Assembly (NCBI GenBank): GCA_002633025.1
Contig: NMRB01000135.1
Location: 384,599-448,598 of the forward strand
Direction of reading: 5' to 3'
DNA length: 64,000 nt
DNA from: Notospermus geniculatus
Lineage: Eukaryota; Nemertea; Pilidiophora; Heteronemertea; Lineidae
In this document: one piece after another, positions 34,779-47,600 of the stretch
Layout: the number at the start of each line of letters is the position of its first letter
Position numbering within the stretch: position 1 is the stretch's first letter
Position numbers and translations under genes: made by a program
The notes under the pieces: model-generated
What the model saw: only the letters and a program-made list of their open reading frames with translations
Told to the model about the DNA's origin: nothing
Databases searched by the model: none

Positions 34779-36064
34779 GTTGATTGGTCCAAACAAGAAA
34801 CAGAACAACCAATCAGAGCTTGCGATTCTCCGACGATGATATCAGCTCATGCCGCCAACGTCACCTTCAAAAATGATGAGACCCAATCAGTTGTTGTATG
34901 AGGCCGAGGGATAAAACGATGCACTAGACCTATAACTCATTTTGCATGTCCTGGGCTGTCATCGAAAGTATTCACTCGATACGTTTAGTACACAACGACA
35001 TGCACTATTGCTGCCTGCGTACGAACACACAAATAGGCCTATAATGCACACACATGTACCGTACATGCAAATGAGCATTCGACAGTCCATTTGCCAGTGT
35101 TCACAACACGTCCTGGGAAAGAATGATATCTCTAATAGTCCGGATCGATCCCGGGACCTTCTAACACTTAAGCCAGAGATCCCAACCGCGGCAGCTCCTC
35201 TCGTGAGGCCAATAAGAAAGGGAAAATGCAGGCAGTTTCTCAAGCATCTCTCATCATGCAGGTAGGCCTAGAACAAGAGTGAGTAAAGATCGAATTCACC
35301 AGTCGTCCAATGTACTATTAGTACATGTATAGGCCTACTTTGTTTCATGTGGTTATATCGACAGATCTAGGGCAGCGCAAATTGCAGGGAAAATTTTCAG
35401 GTTGGTTGCTGGAGTATGTCGACTCCAGTAGCGCCAAATAGCCGACTAAAATATACTCACCAAGATTTCCTATCGCAGGCCACTGTTGGACCAAATCAGC
35501 CGTCATACTTCATAGAACCATACCACTGCACGGGACATGCAGGACAAGAAGCTTGATGAACGCCGCCCCAAAATTCGTTGGTAGGGTAATTCCGTGATCG
35601 AGACTGAACATTCAGCCGAGAGCGGCTGGTTAATAGAGCAGAAATCCGCAGCACTTTTTATTGAATACTAATTACTGTGCATGTATAATGAATAGTACTT
35701 CATTCCACTCTATCGCTATGCCTGTTTTGTATAAAGGCCCGCTCCTGTCTGTGAATAATTATACCTTAGACCAATAGGCCAACGTCATGAACGTTTACCA
35801 TCCTTCCATCAGATGGCGTCATTACAAAGGCCGCTCGAGGGATATTCCTCTGTGAACCACACTGCATGCAAACAAAACCGTTCGTACACCGTCATGGTGG
35901 GGAATCAACTTACAACAATGTACTTTTCGAGGCTATTTTTTGTCCCTTTTTTGGTATCAACCGAATCAATACGCTCCTGGAAAGACAGAGGTAGTGTTCC
36001 GTGACACCGAATGTCGCGTTTGGCATGGGTGATTCTGTCCTTCTGTTATCACCGCGACTAACGG
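34779..36064. other. 5' flank of copy B, up to the end of the third transporter
   Basis: It holds the CCAAT-containing proximal region duplicated from copy A, the site that is empty for the 653-bp insertion, and a shortened tRNA-derived SINE remnant (35140-35195). The duplicated block ends about 30 bp before the neighbouring stop codon. No exon is visible. Confidence 0.5.
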
Positions 36065-39000
36065 TCATGTTTTTCCATGACGACGCCCACAAAACACTAG
36101 AATGAGAAGTATCCCTGCTGAGAGAAAGGACACCACAGCTCCGAACATAAAGGGTCCAAAATAGTCCTTAAAATGGTCATACAGCAGCCCTGAAATAAAA
36201 ATAATCACGCCCTGTCATTCTCAATGTATTGCACATACTGCAGAAGCAATATCATAAGACCGGATTTTAAGGCACTCGGCTCGTCGCAGGAAAATAACAG
36301 GGTCCCATCAAGGGGTCCCATATTCTGTGTTTAGGGAACGGCTTTTTTCTGCCGTACCTAAGCCGATATGTACGAGCTGTACGGTAGCCCCACTCACGGC
36401 ATGGCCAGACCCGCCGGGCAAGGCCAGAGGATGAACTTGGTCAATGGACCCGAATAGTTACACCTACCCGACACAACAGGTCCAATGAAAGCTCCAATAC
36501 CATCGGACAGCAGCACAAACCCGAAGGCCGTTGTAAGTTTCTCGACGGTAAACACCTCCGAGGTCACTGTGGGAAGAAGCCCAATCTGACAACCATACCC
36601 AAATCCATACAAGATGCAATGAGTGGCCAAGACAGGGTACAAGTCACTCACGGTGAATAACGCCATTGGAACGGCTGTGACTGCTGTTGCTACGGCGTAG
36701 CAGAGAAGACGATTGCAGTTTTTTTGGTTGGTGCCGATGGCGATGAGAAGACGGCCGACGAAACTTCCAGCGCCTGTTAAAGAAAGCAATAAAGCAGAAT
36801 TTTTCTCCGTTGTCCCCCTCAAGTAGGCGTGGTCTGGGGTATTTGTAAGCATCACCAAGCTACCAATATTCCATAGTATCTCTGATAAACAAAAGGAACA
36901 GAATCTCCAGTCAGAAAACAACTCCAAATTCAAGATAGTCCGCTTTCTGATTCGTCTGGTCATTTCAGAATAGTATGTCGGGCGGAGAAGGAGACCTAGA
37001 ACGCAGCAGTTAAGAACCAGCCCACTCAAGACAATCATAGCACCTCGCCAGCTGTAGGCAACCACCAATGTTTCAACCAAAGGTGGGTAGATGAGGCCTC
37101 CGATAGCTCCGCCAAAACAAGCTATACCATTTGCAAGGCTCCGCCTCTTGTCAAAGTAATATCCCACGATGACGACGGCTGATGTGTAGGATATACTGGA
37201 CCCGATACCTAAAACAGAGATGAAGACACAGCCATAGAATTTTTAAATGATTTTGTTTTTACGTGGAGATGAAGACCGAGTATTTTAGTTGTTATCCGGC
37301 CACCGGCGGTGTCCTCCCCCTGTGCTACAAAAGCCTAGGCCGCCGTTTAGAACAACATGGCGGATCTTTTGCTGTATATTCGCCATCTCGACGGTGTGAC
37401 GTTCCAATAGGTAGAGAGCCTATCCTTCCCTTTTCAGAGCTCAGTCTCGGTGAGGATTTTTTTGGCTGAACATATTAGTGAGCTGGCTTTATGGTATTCC
37501 CACCACAAATCACCACACTTTGAGCATTACATATTTGTTACCAATTTTTCGCCCTTTTCCTCTCACGTAATATATTGACTATTGATGCATATTCAAATCA
37601 TTTGGGATCAAAGCGTGTCTCGAATAAAGAAACCGCTATTATTTAATCGACTTGGAGTTTTTTGCACGATTTTTTGAGAAATTTTCGAGGTTATTTTTGA
37701 GGACGCCTTCTGACTGGTCATATTGAATCACATGATCTCAGCGGCACACTATGCTTCTGTACAAAATGGTCGCCATTCTTTTCATCACTTGAGAAGTTCG
37801 ACGCGCTGAGATAGCATTACTAACCCTTCAGCAGGTGAGTTACTAGACTTCAACTCATTCTTTTATGTGCAGCAACAGTCTCCATGCCTTATTGACAACT
37901 TAGATCATTCAAATACGTAGATTCGAACAGTCTTGTCCAGCAATCCTGATCGGTGTGTGTACACTCGCGAGCACTGTGGTATACGGTGTACATCGATCCT
38001 GTGTGTACATGTATGTATGAATGAGGCCGCCGCATGCAAGCCTGGTTTCTCTGGCCATCGCTGGCGGCGCTGACTGATTGTCACTCCATTATTTCATGTG
38101 AATTTTTCATTTTACACTCTATGTACCATTCTGTACGGTTAGAGATGAATAAATTTCATTTCATTTCCATGGAGGCCATGTTGGTCACATCGTGTGTATA
38201 TTTTTCATATTCATGATTCATGCATACAGTGTCGTGGTTCTTGCCCACCAGCCACACTTTTAATCATCCACCTCAAAGGGATTTCATTCTAATGTTTTTA
38301 GGGTATTGACTTGTGACGTGAAGGACACAATTCATTTGTATTGGCCCTCCGAACGAGCTGGATGCGATAACTTTATCGTGTGAACTGCTGAAGCCTTTCG
38401 GGGGTCTACTTCAATAGGTTATTAAAGTGTGCATCATAGATCACACTACCTGAAAAGGCCGCATTTTCTTACCAGCAAGGGTCCCAAACGTCACATATAG
38501 CATGAACACGTTCGGAGCAAAGGAGCTGGCGAAGAGGCCCACTGCTGTCGTCATACCACCAATGATACATGTCAGTCTGAAGCCGAGACGGTTACAGAGG
38601 ATGCTGGCGATGGGTCCTGGAATGGCGAAAACGCAAGTTGAATATCAGTCCATATAGCATGCTTGCTAATGGGGATCCTAGCTCGATAGAGGGCAGCACA
38701 CCGAAACCCGGTGCTTATACAATGGACGCCTTTTGTGTGGAAAATTGATCAGGACCGGGATGTCAGTTTCATTTCAATAATTTTAACCACTGGTGACAGA
38801 CACATATTGAAAAAGTCAGCGAGAAGGCGAGGTTATCAAGAACCTTTTGAGGTTGTTTACGAAAAAACGGTTAGGTACTCTTACCTGAGCCGAGTGCAAA
38901 TCCAGCAGCTATGGAACCGATCCAGGCGGTGTTTGTGTTTGAATCCTCAAAATAGCTGAGCAACTCGAGGTAAAAAACACCAAACGATGATAACGGCAGT

Positions 39001-39419
39001 GCCACGGTCATGCTCTGTAGGAGAAAGCTAGCCACAAGGACAACCCATCCGTAGCCGCCATCAAGAGCAGAAAACTCCGGGATCTTCTCAGGGTAGTTAG
39101 GAAGGCGCTCGTGAACGAGTTCATCCTCGACGTCCATGTTACATTTTGATGTGCCGATGATACCGTTAGGCAATGCGTCGTGTCGTTTACTGTTTCTCTG
39201 AGGGGTAGCTGCAGTTGTTAGCTTCTGTGATACAGCTACCTTGGAACCAGCAATACAGGTAGGCCTACTTGGGTTCTCAGGCAGAGCTGAGTTGTATCCT
39301 CCAACTTCTTCGGTTGCCGCAGCTGACATTGCTTTGGATCTGATGCCTTCGTCTTGAAGAAGTACTTCCGTGGCCTCGACAAATCCGGCAGTTATCGAGG
39401 ATCGATTCGAAATTTTCAT
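36065..39419 (-). CDS. SLC16/MCT-like transporter, third type (514 aa, four exons)
   Basis: Exons are 39419-38885, 38616-38473, 37208-36468 and 36189-36065. All introns are GT-AG, phase 1, with 144-bp and 741-bp middle exons exactly as in copies A and B. It encodes a polar N terminus of about 119 residues, DGGYGW, the FEDSNTNTAWIGS loop, YYFDKRRSLANG after exon 2, and one final membrane segment with a short CGRRHGKT C terminus. The core is close to copies A and B, but the N-terminal tail is much shorter and unrelated in detail, so the tail evolves faster than the carrier. The start at 39419 (GGCGACATGAAA) is the first in-frame ATG after the conserved GGACCAATC word. Substrate unknown. Confidence 0.92.
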
Positions 39420-39424
39420 GTCGC

Positions 39425-39510
39425 CCGCGCTGATTGGTCCCACGTGGAAGCATATCAACCAATCACTAGCCCCAATCCTCCGCCATCGATGAAATGAATG
39501 ACGTCACTCC
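39425..39510 (-). promoter_or_regulatory. Putative proximal promoter with full CRE and CCAAT boxes
   Basis: A perfect TGACGTCA (39499-39506) lies 80 bp upstream of the ATG, followed by GATTGG (39457-39466) and GGACCAATCA (39431-39440) words on the minus strand. This is the binding-site pattern for CREB/ATF and NF-Y factors. Spacing fits a TATA-less proximal promoter. Inferred from motifs only. Confidence 0.4.
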
Positions 39511-39550
39511 AGCTACAAAAACAACGGTGAAAAATATCGTCCAAAGATTA

Positions 39551-39697
39551 ATGGCCTATACACACGGTCAAATTTTTTCATCCAATTTTCTGATTATGCT
39601 CAATAAAGGCCTACATGCGTGTTTATACATTGAAGCCCCAATAGGCCCGGAATCTGCATTTCCAAAAAATTGGATGAAAAATTGGATAGGCCATATG
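39551..39697. mobile_element. About 147-bp MITE upstream of the third transporter
   Basis: The left arm ATGGCCTATACACACGGTCA continues into TTTTTTCATCCAATTTT. The right arm carries AAAAAATTGGATGAAAAATT then GGATAGGCCAT, its inverted match. No coding content; target duplication not determined. Confidence 0.6.
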
Positions 39698-41414
39698 CCA
39701 ACGGTGTTGTATTGCGTACAGTTCCCCGGTACAGTTTTGCATAGGACTATCATCCTACCTATACTGTGAGCACGCAATCATTGACCAAATAGTGTAGGTC
39801 GGTTATCACCTCGGTTGAAGCGAGCGAAGTCCATATTCTGTTCTTATCACACAACCAATCACTGGAGGCTTACATGTAGGCCTACTACTGAATGACGGAC
39901 TTGTATTCCTTGGACGTTCTCCTCTGGTATACACTGAAATGAATGCAAGTACGAAATAACTGACACATTCATGTTGCTCCTGGCTAAGTTATACACCTCA
40001 CCGCCAACCACAGCTCAGATGGCCGCAAGTTGGAAATGTGAACACGAGATGGCACTTTACTAGATTAACCAATCACAGGCGAGTATTCCTCCGCAGAAGT
40101 CAGGGAAAACATGTAACGCAGACTTTGATTGGCTCAAACAGCGTATGTACACGATGCCATACTATTTGAGCTGCGTCCTTCGCTTCTGCTCCACCGTTTC
40201 ATTTGCATGTAGGCTATTGCTGATCGTTAATTGACGGTAACGATGTAATTTCGCCGTACTTGGAGCAAGGCAAAATTACATGTAGAAATTACAAAAAAAA
40301 CTCATAGACATTTCCGTTAGATTTCCATTTATTCCGTGCAACCCGTATTGAATTATAACACGAATACTTATATCTGTATATATACACTCTAGTACATATC
40401 TGAATAAGGCTCTTTACATATTTACACCAATAATACACACTTAGATGTAGAAACTTGAGCAGGTCGATGTTCAGCTTAAAAAGATGTGTTACTGGGCAGA
40501 GCAAAATTTGTAAAATTTTCGGCCGCGATAGACAGCTGAGCTATTCATAATGAGATGAGAGTTTTGAAGAGGACAGCTCCGAATATTATTGACCAATGAG
40601 AACATCTCTTCCTGTTTGCCCCGGTGGAGACAGCTCTACTCAGCCAATAGGGCTAAATATTCAAACTACTGCTTGGAAACTAATACGCTTTGCTCATTGG
40701 CCAAAGGGCTCACCCTCGAAACACCTCGACCAATAAGAACAGCTGTCCTTGTTAGCCGAGTATATCTAATGTAAATTTAGCTCAGGAGGTAGTTTTTGCT
40801 CAACCAAATAACGCAACTTTCGTATTCAGTGTTCACATAAAATGTACATCATAAATCGAAGTACACTACATGTACATGTACGTGTAGGCCTACTACTGAG
40901 TCCTGGTCAGACGTAAATTTCTTTTGAAGTCGTCGATGTCGCAAACCGTACAACATCGGAGCGATATCTCTCGACAGAGGCCTGTATGCGGCAGTTTTAA
41001 ATCTCTATGGGGGCACTCTCTGTTAACACAAAGTGGCGTCGACACTCAGAGGATAAGTGTTCCATCTATCAATAAATAATTAGTGAAGCTATTAGAATTT
41101 GGAGGTATCTCGCTATTGCTTCCCACTTGCAGTTACCAACATTGGGATTTGTCGTTATTTTTCATGCAAATGTCGAACACTAGCTTCTACATCGCGTGGT
41201 CCGACCGTCGCTGACGAAGAGCCTTCGTCGGTCTGAGAATAAACGGGCTCATCACAACCTTGGCCCCAGCAAAGGACCCGTATACGTTGGAATACGAACC
41301 TAGCCTCACTCTACAACCTCGTCCTTAAAACAGCTCTATGAGTTTTCGAAGCAACAGATATTAAAACCTTTACGCATGATTAGGAATTGGAAAACACATA
41401 TGATAAAAGCACCT
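39698..41414. other. Intergenic and probable 3' UTR region between BCOR-like gene and transporter
   Basis: No exon is recognised. ATTGG/CCAAT words recur at 40060-40750. The right part is likely 3' UTR of the BCOR-like gene. Confidence 0.4.
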
Positions 41415-41420
41415 TTTATT
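41415..41420 (-). terminator. Candidate poly-A signal of the BCOR-like gene
   Basis: AATAAA on the minus strand, 227 bp past the stop codon at 41647. The hexamer alone is weak evidence; others occur further on. Confidence 0.3.
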
Positions 41421-41646
41421 GAAACACTAAATGCAGACATTGGCCGAGGACACTTCGACACCATAAAAATCTCAATTCCTTTTGAACATTTCTCCCAAAT
41501 TTTTCGGACATATCCCGCCAAGTGTCATCAAGAATCCGCCAAGATACACGTAACATTAAAAGCACATAGTCCGACGCAACACTAAACATAAGATGTAGCG
41601 TCACACCGACGGAGTAACAAATAAATAATCTAGTCAATGCTATGTT

Positions 41647-44600
41647 TCATAAATATGGCGGAAGGCGTTCGGGTCTTGTTTGCACATGCGCAGGGACGTG
41701 CGGATGCGGGGGTGTGCTGATGCCATTCACCAGGGAATTGCGTTGGTGGAACTGCTGAGAGTTGTTGTTCGCAGACAGGCGTTGTTTATACGTCATGAAG
41801 TATTCCTCAGGCGTAGGGGCGACTTTGAGTAAGTACGAAGACTCCATGGCGTCAGTTGTCCGTTTAGCCTCGGCGAGGGCCTCCATTTCTTTGGAATGGG
41901 ACGCCCCCAAATGCTGCATGTGATCTCGATGGCTTCGCGGTTGTTGGAATTGAAAACTATGGCAGTTTTGCGGCACGGAATGTCTATACTGATGCGAGTA
42001 AAAGTCGGTGCGTGTTGTCGGTGGCTGATGGGGATGGCGCCCGATAGGGTACTGTTGCGGTGAAGAATACGGATGAACCGCAGGCACATGGCTTCGCATG
42101 TGACTATGATATGGCGCCTTATACATATACGGAATGCTTTGGTAATTCACAGCCGATTTGGAAAGTTGTTCTCTGCCCACCGCCGCCATTTGTTCCCTGG
42201 TCAACGCAACCATCTGCTCACGGCTGACCGTATCAGTAGGTTGGTGAACAGCTTGAGTGATAGATCTATGCATTGCACTTTTCAGATCCGCAGCACGCCT
42301 GGTGTCTTGCATGGAGCTGTTCTGTTGTTGCCCGGAAACCTCCGTCGATGCCGAGGTGACCGCTGCGGACGTCACTCGGTGATCCACCAAATACCCCTCT
42401 GGCATAACACGGGGTAATTGTCTGTAATAATTTGGCATTTGCCTCTGAATTTGGTCCCTCTGATAATACACGCCAGGTTGTAATCTTTCCTGAGAATTAT
42501 CGGCCTGGGGCTGATGTCCCTGCGTGCGTTCTGATGGTGCAGGCGGCACGCCCACAGAATCCTGGCCCACCTCCAGCTTAATGTCCGGCTTTCCCCCCAC
42601 ATTTCGTTCCGCTTCCTTCGGAACTTCGTTGGAAGGACAGAATTTTTCACCAGCGCCATCTTTCGGAGTATCAACATCACGTGACGTCGTCGGTTTCGAT
42701 TCATCAGGCGCCATTTCCTCATCCACGTCAGCCTCGTTCCCAAGATCGTCTGCGTCGTAAATCACAGTATCGTCTGACATGACCGACTCCATATCTTCTT
42801 CCTGGTCGACATTACGACGCGGAATCTGAATATTTTCATTGATAAAATCCACCCGAACCACGGAGATGTCCAACAACTCTCGCACACCGTCATCAAGAGG
42901 TAGCAACTCAGTAAACTGTGCCTGCCGCCGGGAAATTGAACCGGTCGAGTTTGTGACATCGTCGAAACACGATAACTCCACCTGCTGACGGAAAATGGAA
43001 CTACGAATCCTCTTGGTACAGACGCAGATTTTTGGATGGCGCTCCATAAATTCCTGTCTGGAGAGTTTCAGCTTTTCCAAGACGTCCCCCACCAAAACAT
43101 AGTTCTTCGGCCTGAAAAAATGTCAAGAGAAACAATTTTCAGTCAGAATAAAAAATGAATTGCAATGAATGTTAAACAGAAGTTGTTCTCTTTTTCACGC
43201 CTTTCACCGCCATTTTAGCGCGGGGTTCAGGAAAATCCGGAATCGGAATCTACACTTGCCACGCCGAAACCCCGGAAGTCAGGACACTGGTTCGTCGGGG
43301 TGAAAGTGAAACGACGGGTTAGTGTGTCAAATGGTGTTTACGGCAATCAATTCATGAAAAGCTCATTACATCGCAAGTAATGACAACCGAACATTTCCGA
43401 ACTCAGGAATAGACCGTTTGGAACGCTGCAGAGGCAACACAAGGCCATGTTTACGTAGGGCGAAACAATCATTGAGATGTAAATGTGATGTACTCACCCA
43501 TTCTCATTCTCTAGCTCTAATTTATACGTCCTGATATGAGGTTTTGATGAGAACTCGAATTCAATATCATGGTCGCCGTCCTCTGGGTCTGACGGGAGGT
43601 CGGAGAAGATTGTAAACCCTGAATTGGTTGGATCTGAAAACAGAAGGTTTCGAATGATTTGAAAACAAGCCAGGACTCCTTGCTATATTACTACAAAATC
43701 GCGAAAGTCGGGAGTTATTCGTTCACCTACCAGAATAAAATGAAGAACCACTGAACTCCCAAGGTGTCAGCGTCTCCCCTTCTTCTTCGTTCGGACCGTT
43801 CAGGTCGGCCAAGAACCCCTTCAGGAACGCCCTCATTTTCGGATACCGTGCAGCTTTCAAGGGAGTACGACCGGAGTAAGTGGCCAAGAGTGGGTCTGAG
43901 CCGTGAGATAGTAGAAGTCGGACGACTTCCAAGTGGTCGTTGTCGACGGCGTCGTGGATGGGCCTGAATAAAAACATGGTGTGGGTACGTCAGTGCAAGC
44001 AAAAATATCTATTCTTGATGCAAGGTAAGGTAACTGACGCTTTCGACTTTCACAATTCAGCAAAGGATTTTCATTTTCCCTACCTGGTTCCGTCCGCGGC
44101 GCTACAGTTCACATTGGCACCGTAATTAATGAGATATTTGGCAATGTTGAGGTGACCTCTAACGCAACACTCATGTAAGCTCGTGTAGCCAGCGTTATCT
44201 CGGGCGTTCACTGCAGCCGTGCCAGTCTCCAGGCAGTAGATGACAACATCCTGAATAAAGAAAGGGAAGTAACGGAGTGTGTATTCAATTTTCGATGAAA
44301 AACCACAGGACCAAATCATTGGCCGCAGATTGTATTGTATGTGTTTTCCATCAGAGCCGAATTCAAAGCATGATTGGCCCTGATAGTATGGAACACTCCC
44401 GTTAACCCCATCTTGTCCAAACAAGGCTATCGACTCCGTCTTTAGCCTTGTCCGAATCATGTCATCTTTTCCGTTAATGCATAAATTATTAATGAACCTG
44501 ACCCCTACTTGACCCCGCCTCCGAGCCAATCGGAACTCGCGAAACAAATCACCGTTGGACACTTTCTTTGCTCTTCACGCTCGAATTTGTAATATGAATT

Positions 44601-47600
44601 TTGATTGGCACGTCGATTTTCCTTCGCGCCCCGATGATTGGCTGAGGCTCTCACCCCCTCAGAAACGGGAAATGTGATGGATTCGAACCAGGCTAGATGG
44701 CCGTTAGGCCAGATAGACTGGTGAGCACCAGATGGTTAACCCTGGATGGGGTTAAAACGAGTGCAAATGGGTGAGTCAACGTAAAGTACTTTTGCCATTT
44801 CCTTGTTTTCAACAAACGCTGTTGTTGACGGAGAGGACTCAAGCCCCAGCGACGGTCGGCGAAGGAATGTCACAGTGGCTCAGCAGTCTCGTTCAATAGC
44901 CGGCCATCAACAAAGAACTCATTTCAGTCGCAGTAAATTCTTCCGGAATTGCAACCGGGTGATTTCACCGAGCAGTTATAAACTATTGGCTGATTGCATC
45001 CGGCTTAGCACGAGCATCTCACCTCGTATCCCAATCTCGCCGCACGATGTAGAATCGTCTCTCCCGAGTTTTTATTGACAACCATCCGCTTCATCTCCGG
45101 CGGAACCGGACGCGTGTCCGGTGCCTCTGCGCATGCGTCGTCGTCATGGAAATCATAGAAGCTTTCAGACTGCAAATGGAAACGTTTTTTAAAATGAGCG
45201 TGCGTGTACTTTTGGGTGAAATTTCCCGATGACACTTTTTATGTTGTAGCCGATAACGCGCTGTAAAAAGAGACACGGAACGGAAATGTTAGAATGTTAA
45301 AGTGGGAGGGGATTTATAGCAGGATGGAGCCAATCAGAAGAAAGACACTATTTCTAAACGTGAGTAATACTGGCCTACTGATTAATTTTGTTTCCTGTCA
45401 ACATGACCTCTTAAATATGACTTTACAGTAAATGTATATACATGTACATTGGATCAAGCGACGATCAATGCACAGCCTGACGTCATTAACGTTAGCGTTT
45501 GCGTTTACAGCTGGCTATTTAAAACACTCTAATAACTGGCATCCACGGAATAGCTCAGCGGATTTTATGGTGTCGAACCGTGCGATGGAAACACCGTCGT
45601 GGAGCTCAGCAATCTCAAAGTATCGATCTAATGGTTAACAGTATGAGTTGACAGATGGCAGTGCGGGTCAATCAAGTAGAAAAAGGTTGACACGCACATG
45701 TTATATAACAGGTTGTGTATGAATGTATCAAGTATGTGGTCAAGTTAGCGTGAAGCCAACTGAACAATGCATTCAACGTAACTAGACCTGGCTCAGCTGT
45801 TGTTCGTGAGAATTGAAGCGGCTGGAACTCGTGTTTAGATGCGCTGGCGGCGCGTAACAAAGAAATATAAGCTGGCGAATTGATCTTTCATTGAGCCGAA
45901 GTGCACGCGGCCGGCTCATGCCGGAGACGGGAGGTAGGCAGGTCTGAACGATGTATTGACGTAAAGGTTAACTCTTTTGGTGCCGTAGCGACCTTTGCTG
46001 ATGACTGCGCAGGTGAAATGGCGCCGGAAAAGAAATATGCATCGGCTGAATTTTACAACAGAGTGTAAACAACGGCTTAGGGCAATTCCGCCGAGCAGAC
46101 GTTAGGAAAAAGAACGATCGTGTTGTATTTGAACGTGTTACGCAGACCAAATACCAGCAGCCATAACTATTAAAAGAAAGCACGTAATGTTATTCAGTTA
46201 TTAACCAGTAATCGTTTCCTGTAGAGCTGATCGATCGGACGGGTGATTTTACACCAAAACCTTGGAGCGGAAAAACAGCTTATCTTATCCTCGGGAGATA
46301 GTTTAAAATGTCATCATGTGAAAAACTGACTTGTAAGTTCATCAACCTTTCTGCAGACAGCATTCTACGTGTCGAGTCAAAGATTTTTGGTATAGCCGGG
46401 CGCAAAATAGCCTAGAGTGTCAGTGTGCGGGCGTACTAATTAATTTTGACACCCGTCAACATGACATCTTAAACGTGATTGTATAGTATAAACAAGGTCT
46501 ATACAGACGCCATTAGTAATTATCCCTACACTATACAGAGGAAGTAATACGGAGGTAATAATATCGTTACCGTGCATGTAGGTGATTTTATCGTATTTTT
46601 TTTATTTTTTATTTTATCGTATTAAGGATTAGGATGCCAGAGGGCGCTACACAACGCAACGAAAGAAACAAGGACATTAAAAATTAAAGACGGCGTCCGT
46701 TGCGCCGGCGATCTTCTCAAAGTACTTCATCACCGTTGATAAGGAAAGCAAATTATCTATAAAGACAGGAATTCCACGCGCAGACTCTCCTCTCGGCGAC
46801 CTGGCGGCATCGACCGTGGCTCAAGTCAGGCTATAATTACAACGGTCGCGCCGACAAGCCGCTGTTCCAACAAATCGACAACACCCCTCCGATCTCGCCA
46901 AGGAACTTGACAACAATCGTCGGCTCGTTGAAAGAGAGCATAATCGTGCCTCGTAGACAGAAACATGAATTATTTCTATGTTCTATAGATTTATTTGAAC
47001 GTCCTGAACGTCCGTATAATCGCTCTGTTATATATATTACTTGTATTTACGCCTGCGGCAGGCGGTCGTTCGCGAGTGTACAAAACTAGTCCTGTTTACT
47101 TTGTAAATCGAATTATGACGCAGTTATAGAAGCATTTGCGTGGTTAGTGGTATTTGAAGGCTATTCAACGTAACTTGCGTTCCCGGACGTCGGTGAGAGT
47201 TGTTGCAGACGACAACAATACAGACAATAAACAACGCCATACTCAAGTTCAGCCTACTGGATTCAGAGGATAAGCGTTTTTATCGCTATACTCTGTATAC
47301 CACCATTTTATCAATAACTTATTATCAAGCAATCAACAAGAGAATCGCAAGAGAGGCATACGCCCGCGAGTGCACAGTGCAGTACGTATCGTTGTGAGGC
47401 CTGACCGCGCTGACACGCAAACGTCAACTTTGACCTTCGTGACCTTCAGAAGTAGGTCAAATGAGAAACCGCGTTTCATTTCATGTTATCTTACGTTACT
47501 AGGTACAAGAAGAATATCTTTACCCCAAATTGTTGCATTTCCGCGATTTCCCGCGCCAGCTTGGCCGACCTCGACTTTCGCGCTCTGCAAAACTTGATCC

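Larger units (their letters stand above)
27654..36040. repeat. 8.5-kb duplicated block, copy B
   Basis: Same-orientation counterpart of 957-9600 with a complete SLC16-like gene. It lacks the inserts of copy A at 2207, 2473, 4726 and 7791 and has its own at 29004-29751 and 32132-32312. Its right end stops within about 30 bp of the stop codon of the next transporter gene (36065). Confidence 0.9.

Noticed and set aside
41376-41637. Short frames on both strands past the BCOR-like stop codon
   Set aside because: They lie in the probable 3' UTR and show no homology or splice support.
41647-45169. Identification as NF-kB/I-kappa-B from the ankyrin repeats
   Set aside because: Ankyrin text, acidic linker and the following PUFD domain match BCOR/BCORL1 along their full order; no Rel domain is present.
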